A stretch of 48,701 nucleotides of DNA from positions 1 through 48,701 of the forward strand of contig NZ_WBMR01000054.1 of NCBI RefSeq assembly GCF_008923365.1, read 5' to 3'. The notes under the pieces were generated by a model that was given only the letters and a program-made list of their open reading frames with translations, was not told where the DNA came from and made no database searches. Below are positions 34,601 to 41,904 of this stretch, one piece after another (the first letter of the stretch is position 1; the number at the start of each line of letters is the position of its first letter). The position numbers were made by a program, and so were the translations under genes. Origin of the DNA: Actinomadura montaniterrae. Its GTDB lineage: Bacteria; Actinomycetota; Actinomycetes; Streptosporangiales; Streptosporangiaceae.

Positions 34601-36339
34601 CCCGCACCGCCGAGGAGGAGACGCTCGCCGGGCTGTTCGCCGAGGTGCTCAACCTGGAGCGGGTCGGGATCGACGACGGGTTCTTCGACCTCGGCGGCGA
34701 CTCGATCATCGCGATCCAGCTGGTGTCCCGGGCCCGGCAGTCCGGCCTGGTCATCACGCCTCGCGAGGTGTTCCAGCACCAGACGGTCGAGGAGCTGGCG
34801 GCGGCGTCGCGCCCCGTCGGCGAGGGCGAGCGCGTCGAGGCGGAGGCGCCCGGCGCGGGCGTCGGGCAGGTCCCGGCCACGCCGATCATGCGCTGGTTCC
34901 AGGAGCTGGACGGCCCGACCGCCGGCTACAGCCAGCGGATGCTGCTCCAGGTCCCGCCCGGCCTCGGCGTCGAGAAGCTGACGGCGGCGCTGCGGACCGT
35001 CCTCGACCACCACGACATGCTGCGGCTCCGCGTGCGCGACGGCGAGTTCGAGGTCGCCGAGCCGGGCACCGTCGACGCGGCGCCGCTCGTCCACCGGGTC
35101 GACGTGACCGGCCTCGACGGCGACGCGCTGCGCGCCGTCCTCGCCGAGCAGGCCCGCGCCGCCCGCGACCGCCTCGACCCCGAGGCCGGGACGGTGGCGC
35201 AGCTCGTCTGGTTCGACGCGGGCCCCGACCGCTCCGGCCGCCTCCTGCTGACCCTGCACCACCTCGTCGTGGACGGCGTGTCCTGGCGGATCCTGCTGCC
35301 CGACCTCGTCACCGCCTGGGCGGGCGGGGCGCTCGACCCCGTCCCGACCTCGTTCCGCCGCTGGGCGCAGCGCCTGGTCGCGGAGGCGTCCGACCCGTCC
35401 CGCACCGCCGAGCTGCCGCTGTGGGAGGACGTCCTCGCCACCCCCGACCCCGCCCTGGGCGCACGCGCCCTGGACGCGGGGACCGACACGTTCGGGACGG
35501 CCCGGCACCTCACCGTCGACCTGCCCGCCGACGTCACCGGGCCGCTGCTCACCGACGTCCCGGCCGCGTTCCACGGCCGCGCCAACGACGTCCTGCTCAC
35601 CGGCCTCGCCCTCGCCGTCGCCGAGTGGCGCCGCGACCGGGGCGTGTCCGACGACACCGCCGTCCTCATCGACCTGGAGGGGCACGGCCGCGAGGAGGTC
35701 GTGCCGGGCGTCGACCTGTCCCGCACCGCCGGCTGGTTCACCGCGATCTACCCGGTCCGGCTCGACGCCGGCTGGGTCGAGCCCGGCGACGTCCGCGAGG
35801 GCGGGCAGGCCGTCGGCACCGCGCTGAAGCGGGTCAAGGAGCAGCTGCGCGAGATCCCCGACAACGGGATCGGGTACGGGCTGCTCCGCCACCTCAACCC
35901 GGCCACCGGGAAGCGCCTCGCCGGGCGCCCGCACCCGCAGATCGCGTTCAACTACCTCGGCCGGTCCGCGGTCCCCGAGGCCACCGACTGGGGGCCCGCC
36001 GGGCAGGCCGACGCCGAGGCGCTCGGCGGCGGGCAGGACGGCGCGCTCGGCCTCGTCCACGCCGTCGAGGTCAACGCGCACACCCGCGACCTGCCGGACG
36101 GCCCCGAACTGTCCGCCACCTGGACCTACGCGGGCGGCCTGTTCGACGAGCACGCCGTCCGCGACCTCGCCGACCGCTGGTTCGCCGCGCTGCGCGGCCT
36201 CGTCGCGCACGTCGTGGACGCGCCCGCCGACGGGCCCGTGGGCGGCTTCACCCCCTCCGACCTGTCCCTGGTCGACGTCAGCCAGGACGAGATCGACGAG
36301 CTCGCCGCCGAACTCGACGGTGAATGGGAGCTGGATTGA
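28600..36339 (+). CDS. NRPS 2: C-A-PCP / C-A(Thr)-PCP-E
   Basis: This 2579-residue protein has two modules. Module 4: a C domain starting DLEDILPLSPLQQG with HHILLDG at 146, of the kind that follows epimerases (accepts a D-residue donor). Its A domain is at about 457-947 (pocket read as D-T-H-N-L-G-L-I-D; substrate not assigned) with PCP Ser988. Module 5: C with HHIAADG at 1176, A at about 1507-1998 with the threonine code D-F-W-N-V-G-M-V-H, PCP Ser2035, and an epimerase with HHLVVDG at 2220 and EGHGREEV. The C-terminal tail again has GGFTPSDLSLVDVSQDEIDE. The GTG start at 28600 overlaps the NRPS 1 stop (GTGA), with GGAGG upstream, implying translational coupling. It adds aa4 and D-Thr. Confidence 0.95.
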   Translation: MNRGDLEDILPLSPLQQGFFFHALFDADGGTGDGADGRDVYTAQIVLDLEGPVDAGALRAAAETLLRRHSNLRAAFWHEDLSRPVQVIPRTVELPWEETEAADAAEADAIVARERARGFDMTAPPLLRFVLVRTGPERYRLIFTNHHILLDGWSTPILATELFMLYVQGGHDAGFPRVTPYKNYLAWLAQQDRAAAEEAWRRALDGVEEPSLVAPEAAARAPRPPERTIAELDERTTRRLSRAARRHGVTLSTVLQGAWGLVLGRFLGSDDVVFGATVSGRPPELPGIEQMIGLFINTLPIRVRHRPDESLAALMERLQEEQTALLAHHHLGLTDIQRVAGHGGALFDTMTVLENYPFDPAMLDGSLNGVRIAAADSYDATHFPLSFVAVPDDRLSLRLHYRPDVFERDVVEALLARVRRFLEAFAEDSSQLIGAVALASDEEREALARWNDTAADLPAGTLPALFEAQAARTPGETALVCGDTSLTYAELNERANRLAHELIARGIGAEDRVAIVLPRTPEIVVAILGVLKAGAAYVPIDPEYPADRIAYMLDDCRPAFTITTGNLPLGEDGPAHDPGDADRVRPLRQGNAAYVIYTSGSTGRPKGVTIPHTGVLNYFEAHRDAFMDPAIEAAGGRRMRFAHLASFSFDTSFHGLLWMMHGHELHLIDDATRRDVEAYTAYVARARIDLVNTTPSHFASLREAGLLSGDGRHLPSHLLLGGEAVSDALWAELRAIPGLTTRNLYGPTESTIDTMNQVVARAERVSIGGPHRNTRAYVLDAALQPAPPGVPGELYLAGAQLARGYLGRPGLSAERFVADPFGAPGDRMYRTGDLARWLPDGTIEYLGRADDQVKIRGFRVEPGEIENVVAGFEGVARAAVVVREDRPGDRRLAAYVVPATVDIAALRRFAAERLPDYMVPAFTALDALPLTVNGKLDRSALPAPDTGAPVSRAPRSPQEEILCGLFAEILGVPRVGVDDGFFDLGGDSLTATRLVGRIRTALRAELPVRALFEAPTVAGLAERLAEAGGDVRPPLRRADRPEVVPLSYAQQRLWFLNRFEGASATFNMPVALRLDGALDLDALRAALADVVERHESLRTIFPDGSGSARQLVLDPAAARPRVDVAPVTEAALPAALAAEVGRGFDLSVEPPLRARLFALDGDTHDRGAHVLVLVLHHIAADGWSMAPLARDVILAYAARAEGRAPQWEPLPVQYADYTLWQRELFGSEDNPDSLISKQIAYWRDALAGLPEELRLPTDRPRPAEASYRGGTHAFELDAELHAGLLRLARESGASLFMVMQAAFAALLTRLGAGTDVPVGSPIAGRTDEALDDLVGMFVNMLVLRTDTSGDPTFRELVARVKETDLAAYAHQDLPFERLVEVLNPARSMARHPLFQVALSFQNNPEARLEMDGLTGGAEPLTAGTAKYDLSLYLEERHGGDGAPGGIEAGLEYALDLFDPATAAAIAGRFERLVRNLVADPDAPIGTAEILERAERRTILRRWAGGKAPEVERSTIPALFEAQAAARPDAVAVSFEGASLTYGEVNARANRLARRLADQGVGPEQFVALALPRSADLVVAILAVLKAGAAYVPIDPDYPEDRIAYMVEDAKPVLTLRPDDLDASGYDDANPSVEISPDNPAYVIYTSGSTGRPKGVVIPHQNVVRLLRSTEEWFHFGPDDVWTLFHSYAFDFSVWELWGPLLHGGRLVVVPYLTSRSPDEFLKLLADERVTVLNQTPSAFYQLMAADKANPGADLALRYVVFGGEALDLGRLEDWYSRHAEDAPTLVNMYGITETTVHVSYVALDRVTAATAPGSLIGAGIPDLRVYVLDDRLQPVPPGVAGEMYVAGPGLARGYLNRPGLSAERFVADPHGRPGTRMYRTGDLGRWRADGTLEYLGRADQQVQLRGFRIELGEVQSALTRHDAVADAAVIVRDDRLIGYVVATGEVDPAELRAFAGRGLPDYMVPAAVVMLDALPLTTNGKLDRNALPAPDFAAKASSRAPRTAEEETLAGLFAEVLNLERVGIDDGFFDLGGDSIIAIQLVSRARQSGLVITPREVFQHQTVEELAAASRPVGEGERVEAEAPGAGVGQVPATPIMRWFQELDGPTAGYSQRMLLQVPPGLGVEKLTAALRTVLDHHDMLRLRVRDGEFEVAEPGTVDAAPLVHRVDVTGLDGDALRAVLAEQARAARDRLDPEAGTVAQLVWFDAGPDRSGRLLLTLHHLVVDGVSWRILLPDLVTAWAGGALDPVPTSFRRWAQRLVAEASDPSRTAELPLWEDVLATPDPALGARALDAGTDTFGTARHLTVDLPADVTGPLLTDVPAAFHGRANDVLLTGLALAVAEWRRDRGVSDDTAVLIDLEGHGREEVVPGVDLSRTAGWFTAIYPVRLDAGWVEPGDVREGGQAVGTALKRVKEQLREIPDNGIGYGLLRHLNPATGKRLAGRPHPQIAFNYLGRSAVPEATDWGPAGQADAEALGGGQDGALGLVHAVEVNAHTRDLPDGPELSATWTYAGGLFDEHAVRDLADRWFAALRGLVAHVVDAPADGPVGGFTPSDLSLVDVSQDEIDELAAELDGEWELD
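31700..36330 (+). repeat. Threonine/epimerase module, copy 2 (paralogous with 24000-28590)
   Basis: This second copy of the C-A(Thr)-PCP-E module corresponds to the one ending NRPS 1. Blocks such as GTCCTGAACCAGACGCCGTC and the E-domain segment encoding FHGRANDVLLTGLALAVA are shared at the base level. The two copies also share the same specificity residues. Long direct repeats about 7.7 kb apart could recombine and delete modules 4 and 5. Boundaries are approximate. Confidence 0.75.
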
Positions 36340-39300
36340 GCAAGTCGCAGCTTGAGGACATCCTCCCGCTGTCCCCGTTGCAGCAGGGCCTGTTCTTCCA
36401 CGCCCTCTACGACTCGGGGCACGACGTCTACACCGCGCAGATCGTGTTCGACCTGCGCGGCCCCCTGGACGTGGACGCGCTGCGCGCCGCCGCCGCGACC
36501 CTGCTGCGACGGCACGCGAACCTGCGCGCCGGGTTCCGGCAGCGCAAGGAGGGCTCGCCCGTCCAGGTCGTGCACCGGGAGGCCCGGCTGCCGTGGGAGG
36601 ACGCCGACCTGACCGGCCTGCCCGAGGCCGAGCGGGACGCGCGGGCGCGGGAGCTGGCCGAGGCCGAGCGGACCCGGCCGTTCGACATGACCCGGCCGCC
36701 GCTGCTGCGCTTCCTGCTGATCAAGCTGGCGGACGGCCTGCACCGGATGGTGTTCACCAACCACCACATCCTGCTGGACGGCTGGTCGACGCCCGTCCTG
36801 CAGACCGAGCTGTTCGCGCTGTACCTCGCCAAGGGCGACGACACCGGCATGCCGCGCGTCGCCCCGTACAAGAACTACCTCGCGTGGCTCGCCGCGCAGG
36901 ACCGCGCCGCCGCCGAGGCCGCCTGGCGCCGCGCGCTCGACGGCGTCGACGGGCCGACCCTCGTCGCGCCCGCCGCCCCGGAACCCGGCACGGAGGCGCC
37001 CGGACGCGTCCGGATCCGGCTCACCGAGGACCTCACCTCGGCGCTGTCCGCGCGCGCCCGCGCCCAGGGCGTCACCCTCAACACGGTGCTCCAGCTCGGC
37101 TGGGGCGTCCTGCTCGGCCGCCTCACCGGCGCGACGGACGTGGTGTTCGGCGCCGCCGTGTCCGGGCGACCGCCCGAGCTGCCCGGCGTCGAGCAGATGA
37201 TCGGCCTGTTCATCAACACGCTGCCGATCCGCGTGCGGGTCCGGCCCGCCGACACCGTCGCCGCCGCGCTCACCCGCCTGCAGGACGAGCAGGCCGCGCT
37301 GATGCAGCACCACCACCTCGGCCTGTCGGACGTGCAGCGGCTCGCCGGGACCGGGCCGCTGTTCGACACGATGACCGTCCTGGAGAACTACCCGTTCGAC
37401 CCTGACGCCGCAGGCACCGACCTCGGCGGCCTCACCCTCCACAACGTCGACGGGCACGACGCCACCCACTACCCGCTGACGCTCGCCGCCGTCCCCGGCC
37501 GGGGCCTGTCGTTGCGGCTGGACTACCGGACGGACCTGTACGGCGAGGACGAGGCGCAGCGGCTGATGCGGCGGTTCGTGCGGATCCTGGAGTCCGTCGC
37601 GCACCGTCCCGACCTGCCGCTCGGCCGCATTGACGTGCTGGAGGACGACGAGCGCGACCTCGTGCTGCGCGCCTGGCAGGGAGCCGATACGCAGCGGCGG
37701 GCCGGCACGCTGACCGGCCGCTTCGCCGAGCAGCTCGCGCAGACCCCGGACGCGGAGGCCGTCGTCGCGGGCGCCGAGTCGCTCACCTACGCGGAGCTGG
37801 ACGAGCGCGCGAACCGGCTGGCGCACCGCCTCATCGGGCTCGGCGTCCGCCGCGAGACGCCCGTCGCCGTCCTGCTCGAACGGTCGGCCGCAAGCGTCGT
37901 GGCGTCCCTGGCCGTCCTCAAGGCGGGCGGCACCTACGCGCCGATCCACCACGCCTACCCGCCCGAGCGGACGGCGTGGGCGATCGACGAGGTCGACGCG
38001 CCCGTCCTGCTCGTCGACACCGCCATGCGCGGCCGCGTCGCCCGCCTCGACACCTCCGCGCACGTCCTCGTCGTGGACGACGACCCGGAGACGGCCGCGC
38101 AGCCCGCCACCGCCCCGGACGTCCCGTGCCACCCCGAGCAGCTCGCCTGCGTGCTGTTCACGTCCGGCTCGACCGGCGTGCCGAAGGGCGTCATGCTCCG
38201 CCACCAGGACGCCGTCAGCCTCGCCACCGACGGCGAGCTGCGCGGCGGCGCCCACGACCGCGTGCTGTTCCACTCGCCGCACGCCTTCGACGCGCACATC
38301 TACGAGATCTGGACGCCGCTGCTGCACGGCGGCGCCACAGTCGTCGCGCCGCCCGGCCACCTCACCGGCGAGGCCGTCGAGGACCTGGCCCGCGCGCACG
38401 GCGTCACCGGCCTGTTCCTCACCACGACGCTGTTCAACCTGATCGCCGACGAGCGGCCGCAGGCGTTCGCGGGGCTCCGCGAGGTGCTCACCGGCGGCGA
38501 GTCCGGCTCGATGGCGGCGGTCCGCCGGGTCCTCGCCGCCTGCCCGGACACCGAGGTCGGCAACGTCTACGGGCCCACCGAGGCGACCACCTACACCACC
38601 ATCGACCGGCAGCGGCCCCGGCTGCTCGCCGCCCCCGGCGAGACGTCCGCGCTGCTCGGGCACCCCATGGACGACCGGCGGACGTACGTCCTCGACCCGG
38701 CGCTGCGGCCCGTCCCGCCCGGCGTCGTCGGCGAGGCCTACATCGCGGGGCCGGGCGTCGGCCGCGGCTACCTGCGGCGCGCGTCCCTGACGGGGGAGCG
38801 GTTCGTCCCCGACCCGTACGGCCCGCCCGGGTACCGCATGTACCGGACGGGCGACCTCGTCCGGCACCGCCCCGACGGCGCCCTCGAATACGTCGACCGC
38901 GCCGACCAGCAGGTGAAGGTCCGCGGGTTCCGCATCGAGCTCGGCGAGATCGAGGCCGCCCTCACCGCGCACCCGGACGTCGCGAACGCCGCCGTCGTCG
39001 CCCGCCAGGACGCGCCCGGCGTCAAGACCATCGTCGCCTACGTCATCGCGCCCGCGACCGGCGGCCTCAAGGAGTTCCTGACCGAGCGGCTGCCGGAGTA
39101 CATGGTGCCCGCGTTCGTCCGGCTCGACACCTTCCCCGTCGGCCCGAACGGCAAGCTCGACCGGCGCGCCCTGCCCGCCCCCGACTACGCCGAGGCCGCC
39201 GCCGGGCGCGACCCCGCGACCCCCGAGGAGGAGGCGCTCTGCGGGATCGTCGCCGGCGTCCTCGGCCTCGACCGGGTCGGCGCCGACGTCAGCTTCTTCG

Positions 39301-40262
39301 ACCTCGGCGGCGACAGCATCGCCGCGCTGAAGCTCGTCACCCGCGCCCGCCAGGCCGGGATCGAGCTGACGCCCCGCGACGTGTTCACCCACCAGACCGT
39401 CGAGGGGCTCCTGCGCGCCGGGGAGCCGGAGGACCGGCTCGGCTTCGAGATGCTCCTGCCGATCCGCACCACGGGGACGCGGCCGCCGGTCTTCTTCGTC
39501 CACCCCGCCGGCGGGCTCGCCTGGAGCTACCTGCAGTTCCAGCGCCACCTCGGCCCCGACCAGCCGATCTACGGCCTCCAGGGCAGCGCGTTCACCCGCG
39601 AGGACCTGCCCGGCTCCGTCGAGGAGATGGCGCGGGACTACATCGAGCAGATCCGCGCCGTGCGGCCGTCCGGCCCCTACCACCTGGTGGGCTGGTCGCT
39701 CGGCGGCCTCATCGCCTACGAGATGGCCGCCCGGCTCCAGGAGGCCGGGGAGCGCGTCGGGCTGCTCGGGCTCATCGACGCCTACCACACGCAGGACCTG
39801 GAGGCGGAGAAGCGGGAGATCCTGCCCGAGCTGCTGGAGTCCATCGGGATCGACGCGAAGATGGTCGCCGACGACGGCAACCCCGACATGGCCCAGATCA
39901 TGGCGGTGCTCGCCGAACGCGACGACGCCCTCGCCACCCTCCAAGAGGACGACCTCGTCAACGTCTACCGCAACTACGAGAACGGGCTGCGCCAGGCCGA
40001 GCGGTACCGGCCCGGCCGGTACCGCGGCGACGTCGTCTTCTTCACCGCCCTCCAGGGCCGCACCGCGGACTCGCCGACCGGGCCGTCCAACTGGGGGCCG
40101 CTCGTCGAGGGGCAGATCGAGGACTACCCCCTGGACGTCGAGCACCACTTCCTGCTGGAGCCCGGCCCGGCCGCCGAGATGGGCGCCGTGCTCGCCGCCA
40201 AGCTCGACAAACTGCACGTCAACGACCAGATACCTGGAAACACTGGAAAGGGACGCCGATGA
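36336..40262 (+). CDS. NRPS 3: C-A-PCP-TE (termination module)
   Basis: This 1308-residue protein has a C domain of the post-epimerase kind (SQLEDILPLSPLQQG; HHILLDG at 143). The A domain is at about 455-948, with pocket read as D-A-Y-F-L-G-V-T-Y; it resembles hydrophobic aliphatic codes of the Ile/Val kind, so aa6 is probably aliphatic. PCP Ser994 is in GGDSI. The type I thioesterase has nucleophile Ser1121 in VGWSLGG, Asp in LIDAY and His near 1270-1271. It releases the hexapeptide by hydrolysis or cyclisation; a Thr hydroxyl or the Dap side-chain amine would be possible ring-closing nucleophiles. The start is taken as TTG at 36336, overlapping the NRPS 2 stop (TTGA), with GGGAG upstream; an ATG at 36324 is the alternative. 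Confidence 0.93.
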   Translation: MSKSQLEDILPLSPLQQGLFFHALYDSGHDVYTAQIVFDLRGPLDVDALRAAAATLLRRHANLRAGFRQRKEGSPVQVVHREARLPWEDADLTGLPEAERDARARELAEAERTRPFDMTRPPLLRFLLIKLADGLHRMVFTNHHILLDGWSTPVLQTELFALYLAKGDDTGMPRVAPYKNYLAWLAAQDRAAAEAAWRRALDGVDGPTLVAPAAPEPGTEAPGRVRIRLTEDLTSALSARARAQGVTLNTVLQLGWGVLLGRLTGATDVVFGAAVSGRPPELPGVEQMIGLFINTLPIRVRVRPADTVAAALTRLQDEQAALMQHHHLGLSDVQRLAGTGPLFDTMTVLENYPFDPDAAGTDLGGLTLHNVDGHDATHYPLTLAAVPGRGLSLRLDYRTDLYGEDEAQRLMRRFVRILESVAHRPDLPLGRIDVLEDDERDLVLRAWQGADTQRRAGTLTGRFAEQLAQTPDAEAVVAGAESLTYAELDERANRLAHRLIGLGVRRETPVAVLLERSAASVVASLAVLKAGGTYAPIHHAYPPERTAWAIDEVDAPVLLVDTAMRGRVARLDTSAHVLVVDDDPETAAQPATAPDVPCHPEQLACVLFTSGSTGVPKGVMLRHQDAVSLATDGELRGGAHDRVLFHSPHAFDAHIYEIWTPLLHGGATVVAPPGHLTGEAVEDLARAHGVTGLFLTTTLFNLIADERPQAFAGLREVLTGGESGSMAAVRRVLAACPDTEVGNVYGPTEATTYTTIDRQRPRLLAAPGETSALLGHPMDDRRTYVLDPALRPVPPGVVGEAYIAGPGVGRGYLRRASLTGERFVPDPYGPPGYRMYRTGDLVRHRPDGALEYVDRADQQVKVRGFRIELGEIEAALTAHPDVANAAVVARQDAPGVKTIVAYVIAPATGGLKEFLTERLPEYMVPAFVRLDTFPVGPNGKLDRRALPAPDYAEAAAGRDPATPEEEALCGIVAGVLGLDRVGADVSFFDLGGDSIAALKLVTRARQAGIELTPRDVFTHQTVEGLLRAGEPEDRLGFEMLLPIRTTGTRPPVFFVHPAGGLAWSYLQFQRHLGPDQPIYGLQGSAFTREDLPGSVEEMARDYIEQIRAVRPSGPYHLVGWSLGGLIAYEMAARLQEAGERVGLLGLIDAYHTQDLEAEKREILPELLESIGIDAKMVADDGNPDMAQIMAVLAERDDALATLQEDDLVNVYRNYENGLRQAERYRPGRYRGDVVFFTALQGRTADSPTGPSNWGPLVEGQIEDYPLDVEHHFLLEPGPAAEMGAVLAAKLDKLHVNDQIPGNTGKGRR

Positions 40263-40468
40263 CGAACCCCTTCGAGGACGCCGACGGCACGTACGTCGTC
40301 CTCGTCAACGACGAGGGCCAGCACTCGCTGTGGCCGTCGTTCGCCGAGGTCCCCGACGGGTGGACGGTCGCCAAGGCCGAGGACACCCGGCAGGCCTGCC
40401 TGGAGTACATCGAGGAGAACTGGACCGACATGCGGCCGAAGAGCCTCGTCGAGGCCATGGGTGAGTGA
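40259..40468 (+). CDS. MbtH-like NRPS accessory protein
   Basis: This 69-residue protein has the MbtH signature: NPFEDADGTYVVLVNDEGQH, SLWPSFAEVPDGW and the final ENWTDMRPKSL, including the three conserved Trp. MbtH proteins bind the N-terminal core of adenylation domains and help them fold and work. It starts inside the NRPS 3 stop (ATGA), so it is translationally coupled to the assembly line. It may serve several A domains of the cluster and, notably, the free-standing A* core. Confidence 0.95.
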   Translation: MTNPFEDADGTYVVLVNDEGQHSLWPSFAEVPDGWTVAKAEDTRQACLEYIEENWTDMRPKSLVEAMGE

Positions 40469-41108
40469 CCCGGCGGCGGGGCGCGCCCTGGAGATCCCCG
40501 CGGTCACCGAGTGGGCGATGGAGATGCTCGACGCCGCCGACCTGCGGCCCGCGCCGCTGCCCGGCGTCGAGATGACCTTCACCCTGGCCGGGGTGCCGTC
40601 CGCGGACGTCAACCGGGCCCTGTACGCGATGGTCGGCGCCCGCGTCTGCTGGACGGACCGCTTCCCCTGGACGCACGCCGACTGGCGCGCCTGGGTGGAG
40701 CGCCCCGAGCTGTCCACCTGGCTCGCGATGGCCGAGGGGACGATCGCCGGGTTCTTCGAGCTGGAGGCCCAGCCGGGCGGCGACACCGAGATCCACCTCG
40801 TCGGGCTGACCCCCGCGTTCGTCGGCCGCGGCTACGGCGGCTACCTCGTCGAGCAGTGCACCCGGCGGGCGTGGCAGCGCGGCGAGCTGTGGGCCGCCGG
40901 CAGCGGCCCCGCCTCGCGGGTCTGGCTGCGCACCAGTACGCTCGATCATCCGAACGCGATGGCCAACTACCGGCGCCGCGGCTTCAAGGTGGCGGCCGAG
41001 ACGACCGGGCCGAAGCTGGTCCCGGACCCGCGGGTCGCGCCGTGGCCGCTGCCGCACGACCCGCGGTCCGCGTCCCGCCGGTTCCAGGAGGAGGAGCTGA
41101 TCACGTGA
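40461..41108 (+). CDS. GNAT-family N-acyltransferase in the NRPS operon
   Basis: This 215-residue protein has the GNAT acyl-CoA-binding motif VGLTPAFVGRGYGGYLVEQC near residue 115. A C-terminal LDHPNAMANYRRRGFKV completes the fold. It overlaps the MbtH stop by 8 bp and is followed by a GTGA overlap with the type II thioesterase, so it belongs to the operon. A tailoring role is likely, such as acetylating the free amine of Dap or the N-terminus, or providing self-resistance by acetylating the product. The substrate is not visible in the sequence. The start is a GTG at 40461; the longest upstream alternative lies inside mbtH and is unlikely. Confidence 0.85.
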   Translation: MSDPAAGRALEIPAVTEWAMEMLDAADLRPAPLPGVEMTFTLAGVPSADVNRALYAMVGARVCWTDRFPWTHADWRAWVERPELSTWLAMAEGTIAGFFELEAQPGGDTEIHLVGLTPAFVGRGYGGYLVEQCTRRAWQRGELWAAGSGPASRVWLRTSTLDHPNAMANYRRRGFKVAAETTGPKLVPDPRVAPWPLPHDPRSASRRFQEEELIT

Positions 41109-41836
41109 GCTGGTTCCGCTGCCCGGAGACCCGGCCGTGGGCGTCGATGCGGCTGTTCTGCCTCCCGCACGCGGGCGGGTCCGCGGTGTTCTACCGGCCG
41201 TGGGCGCAGGCGGTCAGCCCGGCCGTCGAGGTGCAGGCCGTCCAGTACCCGGGCCGCGCCGACCGGATGGCGGACGCGTTCGTCACCGACGCGCACCAGC
41301 TCGCCCGGCTGATCGCCGGCGCGATGGCGCCGCTGATGGACCGCCCCGCGGCGCTGTTCGGGCACAGTATGGGCGCCGTGCTGGCCTACGAGGTGGCGCG
41401 GCTGCTCCAGGAGCGGGGCACCCCGCCGGTGCACGTGTTCGCGTCCGGCGCCCGTCCCCCGCACGACCGGGGCGGCGAGCGGGTGGCGGACCGCGACGAC
41501 GACGGCGTGGTCGAGGCGATGGTGGAGCTCGGCGGCACCGACGCCGAGGCGCTGCAGGACCCGGAGCTGCGCGAGCTGGTCCTGCCGTACGTGCGCAACG
41601 ACTTCGCGCTCATCGAGGCGTACGAGCACCGGGACGGGACGCGCCTCACCGTCCCGATCACCGCGATCATCGGGGACGCCGACCCGCACGTGACCGAGGA
41701 GCAGGCGAAGGGCTGGGGGACGGTCACCGGCGGCCGCTTCGCGCTGACGGTCCTGCCGGGCGACCACTTCTACCTGACGCCCCGCCAGCCGCAGGTCATC
41801 AAGGAGATCCACCGGACGCTCGAAGTCCCGGCCTGA
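41105..41836 (+). CDS. Type II thioesterase
   Basis: This 243-residue alpha/beta hydrolase of the editing thioesterase family has an N-terminal LFCLPHAGGSAVFYRPWAQ, nucleophile Ser in ALFGHSMGAVLAYE, acidic residue in IGDADPHV and His in LPGDHFYLT. Such enzymes remove misprimed acyl or aminoacyl groups from PCP domains. This is useful here because an in-trans or split adenylation step may misload module 2. The GTG start overlaps the GNAT stop (GTGA). It is the last gene of the operon; a strong hairpin follows 7 bp downstream. Confidence 0.93.
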   Translation: MSWFRCPETRPWASMRLFCLPHAGGSAVFYRPWAQAVSPAVEVQAVQYPGRADRMADAFVTDAHQLARLIAGAMAPLMDRPAALFGHSMGAVLAYEVARLLQERGTPPVHVFASGARPPHDRGGERVADRDDDGVVEAMVELGGTDAEALQDPELRELVLPYVRNDFALIEAYEHRDGTRLTVPITAIIGDADPHVTEEQAKGWGTVTGGRFALTVLPGDHFYLTPRQPQVIKEIHRTLEVPA

Positions 41837-41842
41837 CACGGG

Positions 41843-41892
41843 CCGGCGGCGGAATGGCGTCCAGGAGGCCCTGGACACCGCCCCGCCGCCGA
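41843..41892. terminator. Nested hairpin between the convergent thioesterase and protease genes
   Basis: The inner stem is GTCCAGG (41859-41865) with CCTGGAC (41870-41876) around a four-base loop. The outer stem is GGCGGCGG (41845-41852) with CCGCCGCC (41883-41890). It lies between two convergent stop codons and is nearly symmetrical, so it could end transcription from both sides. There is no T-run, as is common in actinomycetes. Confidence 0.7.
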
Positions 41893-41904
41893 CCGTGGTT
41901 CAAC

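Noticed and set aside
30541..40217. Long minus-strand open frames opposite NRPS 2 and NRPS 3
   Set aside because: Same GC-bias artefact; composition is unlike protein and no ribosome-binding sites are present.
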